Source: Ochrobactrum sp. Marseille-Q0166
Lineage (GTDB): Bacteria > Pseudomonadota > Alphaproteobacteria > Rhizobiales > Rhizobiaceae
Direction of reading: 5' to 3'
Length of the DNA stretch: 64,000 nt
Assembly: GCF_014397025.1 (NCBI RefSeq)
Contig: NZ_JACJUO010000002.1
Span: forward strand, 788,501-852,500
Position numbers and translations under genes: made by a program
The notes under the pieces: model-generated
Database searches by the model: none
Told to the model about the DNA's origin: nothing
The model's input: the letters and a program-made list of their open reading frames with translations, nothing else
Shown here: positions 26,617-35,610 of the stretch, one piece after another
Layout of the letters: every line of letters starts with the position of its first letter
How positions within the stretch are numbered: the first letter of the stretch is position 1

Positions 26617-27321
26617 TTAGCAGTTTGATCCCTTCCAAACGGTCTTTGCCAGGCTCTGTATGCGTTCGTATATTTCTGAATTCTTGTCGTTGGCGAGGGA
26701 ATTGACATGATCTTTATTGCCGCTCCAACAGTCGATTGCCATTTTCGATAAGTTGTTCGCTGCTCCCCCAGCTACGGTGCCGCCGGTAATAGCAAGCGTA
26801 GAGTTGCAACCGATCGCTTCTAGCCCGCTTCTTACTACAAATCCCGCTGCCGTTGAAATAGCACCTGTAGCTGAGGTGAGCAGATTAGTTTTAATCTGTA
26901 TCCCATCTTTGTCATGCTCCCTATTTGGAGCGCTTTTCAGACTGTGAGCTTTGAGATCAAAGAGCTGCAGTACCTTTTTAAACATATCACTATGCTCGTT
27001 TCCCTTTTTTGCCTTTCTAGACAGGTAGTCGATGAGATCGTTTTTATTGTATTCGCTTCGCGTGATTTCATTTAATCTTTTCTCGGAAGATGAATTAATA
27101 AAATTTATCATGGATGTATGAGCTTCACGTCCATACCTTGCTATTAAATTAGAGCTGTTAGAATTTTTATTTATTAAATTTAACTTGTTATTTATATCCT
27201 GAGAATTTGTTATAAATACGTAATTTTTCTTATTTTTTCTCTCTATTTCTAGATTCTCTTTTTTGAAATCAAATTGTTTTGCTATCGAAATAGTTGAATC
27301 ACTGATACGATTTAATGGCAT
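26617..27321 (-). CDS. AT-rich orphan gene inside the flagellar cluster, unknown function
   Basis: A 234-residue protein I do not recognise. The N-terminal half is polar and Lys/Asn-rich (KKENLEIERKNKKN, NKLNLINKNSNSSN), and residues about 146-198 form a Gly/Ala-rich hydrophobic stretch with zipper-like spacing (ATGAISTAAGFVVRSG, GGTVAGGAANN). There is no cleavable signal peptide. Codon use is strikingly AT-rich compared with all neighbours, which suggests recent transfer. A good AAAGGAAACC ribosome site precedes the ATG. It lies between two divergent flagellar promoters, in the slot between motA and the flgF unit. A secreted or membrane-inserted effector, or a toxin, is possible but unproven. 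Confidence 0.75.
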   Translation of the reverse strand: MPLNRISDSTISIAKQFDFKKENLEIERKNKKNYVFITNSQDINNKLNLINKNSNSSNLIARYGREAHTSMINFINSSSEKRLNEITRSEYNKNDLIDYLSRKAKKGNEHSDMFKKVLQLFDLKAHSLKSAPNREHDKDGIQIKTNLLTSATGAISTAAGFVVRSGLEAIGCNSTLAITGGTVAGGAANNLSKMAIDCWSGNKDHVNSLANDKNSEIYERIQSLAKTVWKGSNC

Positions 27322-27476
27322 TATATGGTTTCCTTTATATCATTTGAATTTAATTACTTTTGAATGAATTTTAAAATATAAATTTTGAATACATTTAATA
27401 CTTAGCAACGTTCGAATATCTACAGAATATGCTGCATCGTTGGCTTTCTGTAGAATTTTTTAAGTTAAGGGGAGTT

Positions 27477-27509
27477 AATCAGCTTCGGGCAAGCTTGTTA
27501 ATTCATAAG
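27477..27509 (+). promoter_or_regulatory. Shared flagellar promoter motif upstream of the DUF1217-flgF unit
   Basis: Half-sites AATCAGCTT and GGCAAGCTT are spaced with an 11-bp period; 7 bp later stands CATAAG, the weakest -10 of the seven. It lies 27 bp before the DUF1217 start, in the same position as in the other flagellar units. Confidence 0.55.
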
Positions 27510-27536
27510 GAGCTAACTGCGACAAAGGGGTTCCTG

Positions 27537-28325
27537 ATGGTCAACACGATGATGAGTTATCGGCTGATCGCGTCCGATATGACGCGGTCGTTGCAGCGCG
27601 TTTCGAAGGAACCGCTGGTCGAGCGAGAAACCGCCTATTACAAAGAGACTATCGGCAAGGTGAAATCCATTGATGATTTCATGTCTGATACCCGGCTTTA
27701 TAACTACGCCATGAAGGCATTCGGCCTGGAAGACATGGCCTATGCCAAGGCTTTCGTTCGCAAGATACTGACCGAAGGCGTCAAAGATGATGACGCCATG
27801 GCGAACAAGCTGACCGACAAGCGGTATAAAGAATTTGCAACGACATTCGATTTTGCAGGCAAAGGTGAAAAAGCCACCGAAAGCACGGCTGCCCAGCAAG
27901 GTGTGATGGATAAATATATCCGTCAGACACTGGAGACCGAGGCCGGCAGCCAGAACGAGGGTGTCCGACTGGCGCTCTATTTCGAGCGCAAAGCATCCAC
28001 CATTACCAATGCATACGAAATCCTTGGTGATAAGGCTTTGCTGACCGTTATGCAGACAACATTTGGCTGGCCCTCGGTGATGTCAAATGCCGACATCGAC
28101 AAGCAGGCCAAGATGATCGAGGCCAAGGTCGATTTCTCGAAAATGTCAGACCCTGACTATGTATCGAAGATGATCTCGCGCTTCACAGCCATGTACGAAA
28201 TGAACAATCCAACCACGAGCAGCCCGGCATCAATCGCCTCGCTGTTGCTCGGTGGCACGTCATCGGTCGGCATATCGTCGAGCATTCTGACCACTTTGCA
28301 GAACTTCAAGCCGGGCGGACGCTGA
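27537..28325 (+). CDS. DUF1217 flagellar-cluster protein
   Basis: A 262-residue mostly helical protein of DUF1217, a family found in rhizobial flagellar clusters. Recognisable parts are YRLIASDMTRSLQRVSKEPLVERETAYYKETIGKVKSIDDFM and the repeated DYVSKMISRFTAMYEM. There is no signal peptide, so it may be a type III-exported or cytoplasmic assembly factor; its exact role is not known. The ATG at 27537 has AAAGGGG upstream, fits the family start, and agrees with the promoter motif position. flgF begins 3 bp downstream. Confidence 0.87.
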   Translation: MVNTMMSYRLIASDMTRSLQRVSKEPLVERETAYYKETIGKVKSIDDFMSDTRLYNYAMKAFGLEDMAYAKAFVRKILTEGVKDDDAMANKLTDKRYKEFATTFDFAGKGEKATESTAAQQGVMDKYIRQTLETEAGSQNEGVRLALYFERKASTITNAYEILGDKALLTVMQTTFGWPSVMSNADIDKQAKMIEAKVDFSKMSDPDYVSKMISRFTAMYEMNNPTTSSPASIASLLLGGTSSVGISSSILTTLQNFKPGGR

Positions 28326-28328
28326 TCG

Positions 28329-29060
28329 ATGCAGAATAATTCCATCTATGTAGGCCTGTCTTCCCTCGTCACACTTGAACGGCGGATGGATGCCATTGCG
28401 CATAATGTGGCAAATATTTCGACGCCGGGCTTTCGCGGCGAAGGCACGAAATTCAATACAATCGTCTCGAACAAGGCCAGCGAAGACGTAAACTTCGCGA
28501 CGGCAGGCAAGAGCTATATTCGCACAGAAGCAGGCTCAATGCTGGAAACCGGCAATCCTTTTGATGTCGCCGTTAAAGGCGATGCCTGGATGTCGGTCAG
28601 CACCCCGCAGGGTGTTGTCTATACCCGCGACGGCCGTATGAAGATGATGCCGACCGGCGAACTTGTGTCTGTCACAGGCAATTCGGTTCTGGATGTGGGC
28701 GGTGCGCCTATCGTTCTCAATCCGGATGGCGGTGCGCCGAAGATTTCCAGTGACGGTGCGGTCTACCAGAACGGCGCACAGATCGGTGCGATTGGCCTGT
28801 TCTCGATCCCGGCAGATGCTGATCTCAGCTATGCAGGCAATTCCGGTGTCGTGCCAAGCAAGCCTGCACAGGCTGTCGTTGACGATATGAGTGTCGGCGT
28901 TGTGCAGGGGATGATCGAAGGTTCCAATGTTGATGGCATGACGGAAATGACCCGTCTGATCAGCATCAGCCGGGCTTTTGAGCAGGTCAATAATCTGCTT
29001 TCACAACAGGAAAGCACGGTGGCTGAAGCCATCAGGACGCTGGGCTCCAAAAACGGATGA
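28329..29060 (+). CDS. flgF: Flagellar basal-body rod protein FlgF
   Basis: A 243-residue proximal rod protein with the N-terminal rod signature (LVTLERRMDAIAHNVANISTPGFRGE) and the C-terminal coiled region (MTEMTRLISISRAFEQVNNLLSQQES). Exported through the flagellar type III apparatus without a cleaved signal. Its stop overlaps the fliI start. Confidence 0.95.
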   Translation: MQNNSIYVGLSSLVTLERRMDAIAHNVANISTPGFRGEGTKFNTIVSNKASEDVNFATAGKSYIRTEAGSMLETGNPFDVAVKGDAWMSVSTPQGVVYTRDGRMKMMPTGELVSVTGNSVLDVGGAPIVLNPDGGAPKISSDGAVYQNGAQIGAIGLFSIPADADLSYAGNSGVVPSKPAQAVVDDMSVGVVQGMIEGSNVDGMTEMTRLISISRAFEQVNNLLSQQESTVAEAIRTLGSKNG

Positions 29061-30406
29061 CGCCTGATTTACCGCTCGCGCGGCTCGCCGCCTTTGCACG
29101 CCAACAATCGATAGCGCCAAAGTCTCTGACGGGTATTGGCGGTACGGTGAGCGATGTGTCGCGTTCGGCGATTGCGGTACGGGGTCTGTCACGCAATGCG
29201 CGTTTGGGTGATGCGGTGGCTATCCGTGCCGACAGTGGTCAGAGCCTAGCCGAGATCATTCGTGTGGCTGATCATCAGGTGCTCGTGAAGCCTTTTGATG
29301 ATCGCATAATTCCATCACTTGGCGCCGCTGTTTTTGAAGAAGGGCCGCTTCGCATTCGACCTGCGCCAGAATGGCGTGGTCGGGTCATCAATGCATTGGG
29401 CGAGGCGGTGGATGGAAAAGGCGCACTGCAACCCGGTTTGCGCCCCATGGCATCGGAAAACCTTGCACCAGCCGCCTTGCGACGCGCACGCGTGGATCGC
29501 GGATTGCGGACCGGTGTCAATGTAATCGATATTTTCACGCCGCTTTGTTTTGGGCAACGTATCGGCATTTTTGCAGGCTCAGGTGTTGGCAAATCCACCT
29601 TGCTCGCCATGATGACCCGCGCTGCCGATTTCGATACCGTCGTTCTGGCGCTGACCGGTGAACGCGGTCGCGAAGTGCGCGAGATGCTCGAAGAGACCAT
29701 GGCGGGGCATCTCGATAAAACGGTAACGGTGGTTGCGACGGGCGACGAAAGCCCCATGATGCGCCGCCTTGCTCCCAATACAGCAACCGCGATTGCCGAA
29801 TATTTCCGCGATCTTGGACAGAATGTCCTGCTGATTGTGGATTCTGTCACACGCTTTGCCCATGCTGCGCGCGAGGTGGCTATTGCTGCGGAAGAGCCAC
29901 CGGTATCGCGGGGTTATCCGCCAAGCGTGTTCAGTCAGTTACCGCGTTTGCTTGAGCGCGCCGGCCCCGGCATAACCGAGGCGGGTGGCAGTATCACGGG
30001 TATTTATTCGGTGCTGGTGGATGGCGACGATCACAATGATCCAGTCTCCGATACCATTCGCGGTACGCTCGATGGGCATATTGTTCTTGATCGCGCAATT
30101 GCGGCTCAGGGACGTTTTCCGGCAGTCGATATTCCTGCATCGGTTTCACGTCTGGCAAAACATAACTGGACGCCAGAACAGCGCAAACTTGCCACTCAGC
30201 TGCGCAGTATGGTTGCCCATTTTGAAGAGACGCGCGATCTGCGTGCGATTGGCGCCTATCAGAAGGGCAATGACGGATTGCTGGATCAGGCTGTCGATTT
30301 TGTTCCGCGCATTTATGATGCGCTGCAGCAGTCGCCCGAGACAGGACTGTCGGCTGACCCCTATCACGATCTTGCCGCGGCACTGCGCGGGGAAAAACAG
30401 GTATGA
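29057..30406 (+). CDS. fliI: Flagellum-specific ATPase FliI
   Basis: A 449-residue export ATPase related to the F1 beta subunit. It has Walker A (AGSGVGKST, residues 173-181), the ALTGERGREVREMLEE motif, Walker B (VLLIVDSVTRFAHAARE) and a C-terminal chaperone-binding region. It works with the FliH-like protein encoded after fliF to unfold and feed export substrates. Overlaps flgF and the following gene by 4 bp each. Confidence 0.97.
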   Translation: MTPDLPLARLAAFARQQSIAPKSLTGIGGTVSDVSRSAIAVRGLSRNARLGDAVAIRADSGQSLAEIIRVADHQVLVKPFDDRIIPSLGAAVFEEGPLRIRPAPEWRGRVINALGEAVDGKGALQPGLRPMASENLAPAALRRARVDRGLRTGVNVIDIFTPLCFGQRIGIFAGSGVGKSTLLAMMTRAADFDTVVLALTGERGREVREMLEETMAGHLDKTVTVVATGDESPMMRRLAPNTATAIAEYFRDLGQNVLLIVDSVTRFAHAAREVAIAAEEPPVSRGYPPSVFSQLPRLLERAGPGITEAGGSITGIYSVLVDGDDHNDPVSDTIRGTLDGHIVLDRAIAAQGRFPAVDIPASVSRLAKHNWTPEQRKLATQLRSMVAHFEETRDLRAIGAYQKGNDGLLDQAVDFVPRIYDALQQSPETGLSADPYHDLAAALRGEKQV

Positions 30407-31017
30407 AGAACATGAAGACGGGTTCGCGCAAAACCATGGAAGAGGCCATTCTCGCTGATCTGGCAGCAGAGGTGGAAGCTGCGACTGTGAGCGAAACCAA
30501 AAAGCCGCAAAGTCAGGTTGATCGCTATCTCAAGATTGCAGCAATCACACTTGCTGTTGGCTGTGCAATGCTTCCCTTCGTCACCTATTTGCAACGTGTC
30601 GATCTGAGCCCGGATAAGAAGGCCGACAGCAAAATTGTTGATCCGCTGGACCGCTCCGAGCAGAAGACTGTGCGTCACTTTCCGTCCTTCCGCCCGAATG
30701 ATCAGGTCGCCCCGAGTGAGGATATCGACGCCACCACGACTGGTTCGGTCATGTCGAACGGCAAAGGCTTGCCGGGAACAGGCGCGGGTAATGGCGGTGA
30801 AGGCGGCGAGGGGCAGGCATTGCCAAAGCCGGTATTCGCATTGCGCGAAGTGGTCGGCGGTATGGCGATGATCGAAGATACGTCGGGCTATTGGTTCGTC
30901 GAAAAGGGATCGCTCCTGCCCGACGGCAGCCATCTGGTTTCTATCGGTCGCGGCAATCAGGCCGGTACGTGGAAGCTGACGACATCATCCGGCGATGTGA
31001 TTGAAATGCGTAGATGA
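30403..31017 (+). CDS. Single-pass membrane protein after fliI, unknown function
   Basis: A 204-residue protein with a cytoplasmic N-terminus (1-43), one transmembrane helix (about 44-62, KIAAITLAVGCAMLPFVTYL), a charged and Gly-rich periplasmic linker (GKGLPGTGAGNGGEGGEGQ), and a compact C-terminal segment (ALREVVGGMAMIEDTSGYWFVEKGS ... GNQAGTWKLTTSSGDVIEM). Uncharacterised proteins of this kind are common at this spot in rhizobial flagellar operons. Overlap with fliI implies coexpression; a structural or stator-linked role is only a guess. Confidence 0.8.
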   Translation: MKNMKTGSRKTMEEAILADLAAEVEAATVSETKKPQSQVDRYLKIAAITLAVGCAMLPFVTYLQRVDLSPDKKADSKIVDPLDRSEQKTVRHFPSFRPNDQVAPSEDIDATTTGSVMSNGKGLPGTGAGNGGEGGEGQALPKPVFALREVVGGMAMIEDTSGYWFVEKGSLLPDGSHLVSIGRGNQAGTWKLTTSSGDVIEMRR

Positions 31018-31181
31018 GGCTATGAGCCGGCCTTTTTGAAGCTTGTGTCAGTCCGGCTTGCAAACAGTTTTGTTCATTTTTCGGAATCAAAATCACTACT
31101 AATATAAGTATCTGATTTAAATATATTTTATGAGCGTTATCCGCATGTTGGAATGCTCTGCTTTTGTTAAACCTTGGTCCA

Positions 31182-31214
31182 CGCAAGCTTGACGCAAGTT
31201 CCGGCCTTTAGGTT
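31182..31214 (+). promoter_or_regulatory. Shared flagellar promoter motif upstream of flgB
   Basis: The clearest copy: half-sites CGCAAGCTT and CGCAAGTTC with an 11-bp period, 7 bp, then TAGGTT, 26 bp before the flgB start. The intergenic region 31018-31240 shows nothing else I can name. Confidence 0.75.
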
Positions 31215-31240
31215 AACGAACTATAAAGGCGGGATACTCA

Positions 31241-31621
31241 ATGAGCTCCATTCATCTTTTCGATTTGGCTGCAAGGCAGGCGCAGTGGTTGTCGGTACGA
31301 CAGGCCACCGTTGCGGGCAATGTCGCCAATGCGAATACGCCGGATTTCCGGGCGCGCGACGTTCAGCCCTTTGCTGATGTGCTGGACAAGACCCAGCTCA
31401 CCATGGCTGCGACAAACCCGCAGCATCTGGAAGTCGAGGCGAATGGCATCGCAGGCGCCCGGCTGCGCCCGGAAGATATCACCGAGCAGACCCATTCGGG
31501 CAATACGGTCGATGTCGAGCGGGAAATGATGAAGGCGGGCGAGATCTCGCGTGAGTATTCGCTCAACACCAGCATCGTCAAAGCGTTTCACCGCATGATG
31601 CTGTCTGTGGCGAAAGGGTAA
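31241..31621 (+). CDS. flgB: Flagellar basal-body rod protein FlgB
   Basis: A 126-residue proximal rod subunit with the rod-family N-terminus (WLSVRQATVAGNVANANTPDFRARDV) and the C-terminal helical end (YSLNTSIVKAFHRMMLSVAKG). First gene of the flgB-flgC-fliE-flgG run, with the shared promoter motif in front. Confidence 0.95.
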   Translation: MSSIHLFDLAARQAQWLSVRQATVAGNVANANTPDFRARDVQPFADVLDKTQLTMAATNPQHLEVEANGIAGARLRPEDITEQTHSGNTVDVEREMMKAGEISREYSLNTSIVKAFHRMMLSVAKG

Positions 31622-31624
31622 GCC

Positions 31625-32044
31625 ATGTCGGATGCCTTGCAAAATACCCTCAAGATTGCAGCGTCGGGGCTTTCGGCTCAGTCGACCCGTTTACGCATCG
31701 TTTCTGAAAACCTCGCCAATGCGCAGGCGACGGCCAAGACTGCCGATGCCGATCCTTACCGCCGCAAGACTGTATCCTTTCGCACGGAAGTGGAGCAGGG
31801 TACGGGCGCTGCCGAAGTGAGGGTTGCAGAAGTTGGCAAGGATACGTCGGCCTTTATCGAACAATATGACCCAAGCCATCCGGCAGCGGATGCGCGTGGC
31901 TATGTGAAATATCCAAACGTCAATATGGTCGTCGAAATGGCGGACATGCGTGAAGCCAACCGTTCTTATGAAGCCAATTTGCAGGTCGTCAAACAAGCCC
32001 GCGAGCTGATTTCAATGACCATCGATCTCCTGAGGAGCACATAA
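31625..32044 (+). CDS. flgC: Flagellar basal-body rod protein FlgC
   Basis: A 139-residue rod protein: [22 protein letters not shown] at the N-terminus, [38 protein letters not shown] at the C-terminus, both diagnostic. It starts 3 bp after flgB, and its stop shares a base with the fliE start (TAATG). Confidence 0.96.
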   Translation: MSDALQNTLKIAASGLSAQSTRLRIVSENLANAQATAKTADADPYRRKTVSFRTEVEQGTGAAEVRVAEVGKDTSAFIEQYDPSHPAADARGYVKYPNVNMVVEMADMREANRSYEANLQVVKQARELISMTIDLLRST

Positions 32045-32379
32045 TGTACGACTCAATCATGAGTGTTTCGGCGCGCAACGCCCTGTCGCGTCTTTCTGAA
32101 ACGGTTGCTGAAAAGAGCGTTGGCTCGACCTCGGCTCCGCAGGCTATTCCTACGACGCCCGGCGCTTCCTTCGGGGAAGTGCTGTCGCAGATGACGGATT
32201 CTGTCGGTCAGAAGCTGCAGGCAGCGGAAGCCAACTCGATCCAGGGCATCAAAGGCGATGCGCCGCTGCGTGATGTGGTCAGTTCCGTCATGGAGGCCGA
32301 GCAGTCGCTTCAGACGGCAATCGCGATCCGCGACAAGATCGTGCAGGCCTATCTCGAAATCAGCCGTATGCCGGTCTGA
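32044..32379 (+). CDS. fliE: Flagellar hook-basal body complex protein FliE
   Basis: A 111-residue adapter between the MS ring and rod. The conserved part is [70 protein letters not shown]. Cotranscribed with flgBC. Confidence 0.95.
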   Translation: MYDSIMSVSARNALSRLSETVAEKSVGSTSAPQAIPTTPGASFGEVLSQMTDSVGQKLQAAEANSIQGIKGDAPLRDVVSSVMEAEQSLQTAIAIRDKIVQAYLEISRMPV

Positions 32380-32405
32380 GTGCTCTCACTGAATAAGGAC
32401 CCGCT

Positions 32406-33194
32406 ATGAAAGCCCTGACGATTGCCGCAACCGGTATGAACGCCCAGCAGCTCAATCTGGAAGTGATTGCCAACAACATCGCCAATATCAATACGACAGG
32501 CTTCAAGCGTGCCCGCGCCGAGTTTTCCGATCTTCTCTATCAATCGGAACGGACCGCAGGTGTGCCCAATCAGGCCAATCAGGCAATCGTTCCAGAAGGC
32601 GCGCTGGTCGGACTTGGTGTTCAGACAGCGGCAGTGCGCAATCTCCATATTCAGGGCAGCTTCAATCAAACCGGCAATCCCTATGACGTGGCGCTGACGG
32701 GTCGCGGCTGGTTCCAGATCCAGAGCCCAACGGGCGAAACGCTTTACACGCGCGCTGGCGCATTCAACAAGAATGCCGATGGCCAGCTGGTAACGCTTGA
32801 TGGCAATCCGGTTGAGCCTGCGATCACTGTCCCGCCTGACGCTATCGAGGTGACAATTACAGAGACAGGGCAGGTTTTTGCGAAATTACAGGATCAGGTC
32901 AATCAGGTCGATCTCGGCCAGTTGACGCTCGCCAACTTCACCAACGAAGCGGGTCTCGAGCCACTGGGCGGAAATCTCTATCGTGAAACGGAAGCCTCTG
33001 GTGGTCCGCTGGTCGGCGTCCCGGGTGATCCGGGCTATGGCGCGATAAAGCAGGGTTATCTCGAAGCATCAAACGTAGATCCGGTGAAGGAAATCACTGA
33101 TCTGATTACGGCACAGCGTGCCTATGAAATGAACTCCAAGGTCATTCAGGCAGCTGATGAAATGGCCGCGACTGTATCGAAAAATATGCGCTAA
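32406..33194 (+). CDS. flgG: Flagellar distal rod protein FlgG
   Basis: A 262-residue distal rod protein, normal length. It has the N-terminal [31 protein letters not shown], the [18 protein letters not shown] core, and the C-terminal [36 protein letters not shown] hairpin and a repeat separate it from flgA. Confidence 0.97.
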   Translation: MKALTIAATGMNAQQLNLEVIANNIANINTTGFKRARAEFSDLLYQSERTAGVPNQANQAIVPEGALVGLGVQTAAVRNLHIQGSFNQTGNPYDVALTGRGWFQIQSPTGETLYTRAGAFNKNADGQLVTLDGNPVEPAITVPPDAIEVTITETGQVFAKLQDQVNQVDLGQLTLANFTNEAGLEPLGGNLYRETEASGGPLVGVPGDPGYGAIKQGYLEASNVDPVKEITDLITAQRAYEMNSKVIQAADEMAATVSKNMR

Positions 33195-33220
33195 AGCATT
33201 AGAAATGCTTTCTTTTATTT
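33193..33220 (+). terminator. Hairpin terminator after flgG
   Basis: Stem AAAGCATT/AATGCTTT with an AGA loop, followed by CTTTTATTT. It begins in the flgG stop codon and may partly separate flgA and later genes from the flgB unit. Confidence 0.6.
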
Positions 33221-33221
33221 C

Positions 33222-33270
33222 TACGCACATCTTGGCCCGAAAACCGTTTCCCACTTTTCGGGATGTGCTC
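33222..33270. repeat. Palindromic intergenic repeat, family A, copy 3
   Basis: TACGCACATCTTGGCCCGAA with CACTTTTCGGGATGTGC, directly upstream of flgA. Same family and orientation as the copy at 3374. Confidence 0.75.
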
Positions 33271-33284
33271 CAACGGTGATGACG

Positions 33285-33782
33285 ATGAGTTATGCGAAAG
33301 CAATTTTCCGCAAAACAAGGCTGGCAGTCGCTGCCGGCCTTCTGCTGTCCGCAGGAATGGGGTCTGCGACCACAGGCGTAAGCGCTGCCGACCGCATCGC
33401 TTTTGTCGTGCCTTCCGCAACCGTTTATCCCGGTCAGATCGTGAGCGATACAGCACTTCTGGAAAAGCAGTTCTTCATCAGCGCACCGGCTGCAAGCCAG
33501 TATGTGCTGTCGCAGGATCAGGCAGCAGGCAAGGTGGCACGCAAGACGCTGCTTCCCGGCAAGCCGATTCTCGTATCTGCGCTTGGCGAGCCATCGCTGG
33601 TCAAGCGAGGTGTGCCGGCTCCGTTGTTTTTCACGTCTGGTGCGCTTGTGATCACGGCTATGGGCACACCGCTTGAATCGGGTGCCGCTGGCGACTTTAT
33701 CAAAATCCGCAATATCGACAGTGGCGTTATCGTTTCAGGCACCGTGCTTGCCGATGGCCGTATTCAGGTGGGGATGCAGTGA
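33285..33782 (+). CDS. flgA: Flagellar P-ring assembly chaperone FlgA
   Basis: A 165-residue periplasmic chaperone for FlgI. It has a Sec signal peptide (about 1-34, LAVAAGLLLSAGMGSATTGVSA) and an SAF-type C-terminal domain (DQAAGKVARKTLLPGKPILVSAL). It is shorter than enteric FlgA and lacks much of the N-terminal domain, as is usual in this group. In-frame GTG and ATG codons at 33276 and 33279 are possible alternative starts; GGTGA fits 33285 best. The stop overlaps the flgI GTG. Confidence 0.9.
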   Translation: MSYAKAIFRKTRLAVAAGLLLSAGMGSATTGVSAADRIAFVVPSATVYPGQIVSDTALLEKQFFISAPAASQYVLSQDQAAGKVARKTLLPGKPILVSALGEPSLVKRGVPAPLFFTSGALVITAMGTPLESGAAGDFIKIRNIDSGVIVSGTVLADGRIQVGMQ

Positions 33783-35008
33783 GAAAAGCACGCGCAGCCC
33801 TGATTGCCCTTCTGGCCATTGCGATGCAGCCTGTCTCTGGCTTCGCAGATGAACCTTCCAAGAATGTACGCGAGTTCGGTTCTGCTGTGAATGCTGATGC
33901 GGATTGGTTGGGTTCAGGCGGAGACCCATCAAAAATGACCTATGCAGAGCTTGGTCGCGGGAGTGCAGTCGCACGCCTGAAAGATATAGCAACAATCCAG
34001 GGCGTTCGCGAAAATCAACTGGTTGGTTATGGTCTGGTTATAGGGCTTAATGGGACTGGGGATAGTCTGAGAAACTCGCCTTTTACTGAACAGTCTATGC
34101 GCGCCATGCTTGAAAATCTTGGCATTAACGCACCGCGTAACTCCACACGGGCAAAGAATACGGCAGCAGTTATTGTTACAGCAAATATGGTTCCGTTCGC
34201 TGGTGCAGGATCGCGGATCGATGTGACGGTTTCTTCGATAGGCGATGCTACATCTTTGCAGGGGGGGACGCTGGTTATGACACCCCTACAGGGTGCCGAC
34301 GGGGAGGTCTATGCTGTAGCGCAAGGCAATATGATTGTATCTGGCTTCTCCGCAGAAGGTCAGGCAGCAAGCGTTGTGCAGGGTGTACCTACATCCGGAA
34401 GAATCCCTAATGGTGCGCTGGTTGAGCGTGAGGTGCCAGGATCCTTTGGAAAAGAAGTTGAAATGGTCGTGGAACTTCGCGAACCGGACTTCACAACGGC
34501 TGTACGTGCTGCCGATACAATCAACGTTTATGCCAAGCGCCGTTATGGGCGTGGCGTCGCTGTTGCGCGTGATGCGAAGACCATTCGGCTTCAGCGTCCG
34601 AAGAACGTGCCTGCCGCTCGCTTCCTTGCAGAGCTGGAAGGTTTGCCCATCACGACGGATGAAGTTGCGCGCGTCGTCGTGGACGAACGCACTGGCACGG
34701 TCGTCATTGGCGACAAAGTACGAATTTCAAAAGTTGCGATCAGTCATGGCAGTTTGACCGTTAGGGTTACTGAGACGCCGATGGTCGTCCAACCCAATCC
34801 GTTCAGTTATGGCGAAACCGAAGTAGAGCCCAATACCGAAATTGCGGTTAATCAGGCAGATGCCAAGATTGGTATTCTTACAGGCGCAAATCTGGAAAAC
34901 TTGGTCAAAGGCCTCAACCAAATGGGTGTAAAGCCCAACGGAATTATTGCGATCTTGCAGGCTATTAAAACGTCTGGTGCTCTTCATGCGGAATTGGTGG
35001 TGCAGTGA
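33779..35008 (+). CDS. flgI: Flagellar P-ring protein FlgI
   Basis: A 409-residue periplasmic ring protein around the rod. It has a signal peptide (LIALLAIAMQPVSGFA), then an extra ~40-residue segment before the conserved ARLKDIATIQGVRENQLVGYGLVIGLNGTGD. The C-terminus LENLVKGLNQMGVKPNGIIAILQAIKTSGALHAELVVQ is typical. Starts at GTG overlapping the flgA stop. Bases about 33940-34450 seem to use more AT-ending and rare codons (ATA, GGG) than neighbouring genes. Confidence 0.95.
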   Translation: MRKARAALIALLAIAMQPVSGFADEPSKNVREFGSAVNADADWLGSGGDPSKMTYAELGRGSAVARLKDIATIQGVRENQLVGYGLVIGLNGTGDSLRNSPFTEQSMRAMLENLGINAPRNSTRAKNTAAVIVTANMVPFAGAGSRIDVTVSSIGDATSLQGGTLVMTPLQGADGEVYAVAQGNMIVSGFSAEGQAASVVQGVPTSGRIPNGALVEREVPGSFGKEVEMVVELREPDFTTAVRAADTINVYAKRRYGRGVAVARDAKTIRLQRPKNVPAARFLAELEGLPITTDEVARVVVDERTGTVVIGDKVRISKVAISHGSLTVRVTETPMVVQPNPFSYGETEVEPNTEIAVNQADAKIGILTGANLENLVKGLNQMGVKPNGIIAILQAIKTSGALHAELVVQ

Positions 35009-35010
35009 CC

Positions 35011-35610
35011 ATGAATGAAATTATCATACGTTTTGGTCTGTTCGTTTCCAGCCTGTTGATCACAGCCCCCCCGTGTTTTGCACAACAACCACTGCCGTTG
35101 CCACCCGGTACGACACCTTCGGCGGCTACACAGCAGTTGGCAACTTCTGCGCCAATCGGCAACCTTGATGAAATTCGCAAATTCTGCGGAAATATCGACG
35201 ATCAGGCCGCTGATGCTCGCTATTCTTTACAGGCCAAGCAACTTACTGATCTCAAGGCTGACGTTGAAGAGCGTATGCGCGCACTGGAAGCCAAGCGCAA
35301 AGAATATGAGATGTGGCTGAAGCGCCGCGACGAGTTCGTGAACAAGGCGCAGGATTCACTTGTCGATATCATCTCCAAAATGAAGCCTGATGCAGCTGCG
35401 GCACAGATGACGCTGATCGGCGATGAAGCGGCGGCAGCTTTGATACTCAAGCTCAATCCGCGTGTTTCGAGCATCATTCTCAATGAAATGCCACCCGAAA
35501 AGGCAGCCAAGCTTGCACGGGTCATTGTTGGCTCGCAGCGTACGACCGCAACTCTGCCGCCCATTAGGGAGCAGCGCGCGCAGGCGGAAACCGGAAAATC
35601 TGTGCAATGA
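35011..35610 (+). CDS. motE: MotE, periplasmic chaperone for MotC
   Basis: A 199-residue exported protein: signal peptide (about 1-24), Pro-rich linker, coiled coil (about 75-110, LKADVEERMRALEAKRKEYEMWLKRRDEF), and an MgtE-N-like helical end (ISKMKPDAAAAQMTLIGDEAAAALILKLNPRVSSIILNEMPPEKAAKLA). In Sinorhizobium, MotE dimers fold and stabilise MotC. The ATG at 35011 is chosen; a GTG at 35005 overlapping the flgI stop is also possible. Sits between flgI and flgH as in rhizobia. Confidence 0.9.
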   Translation: MNEIIIRFGLFVSSLLITAPPCFAQQPLPLPPGTTPSAATQQLATSAPIGNLDEIRKFCGNIDDQAADARYSLQAKQLTDLKADVEERMRALEAKRKEYEMWLKRRDEFVNKAQDSLVDIISKMKPDAAAAQMTLIGDEAAAALILKLNPRVSSIILNEMPPEKAAKLARVIVGSQRTTATLPPIREQRAQAETGKSVQ

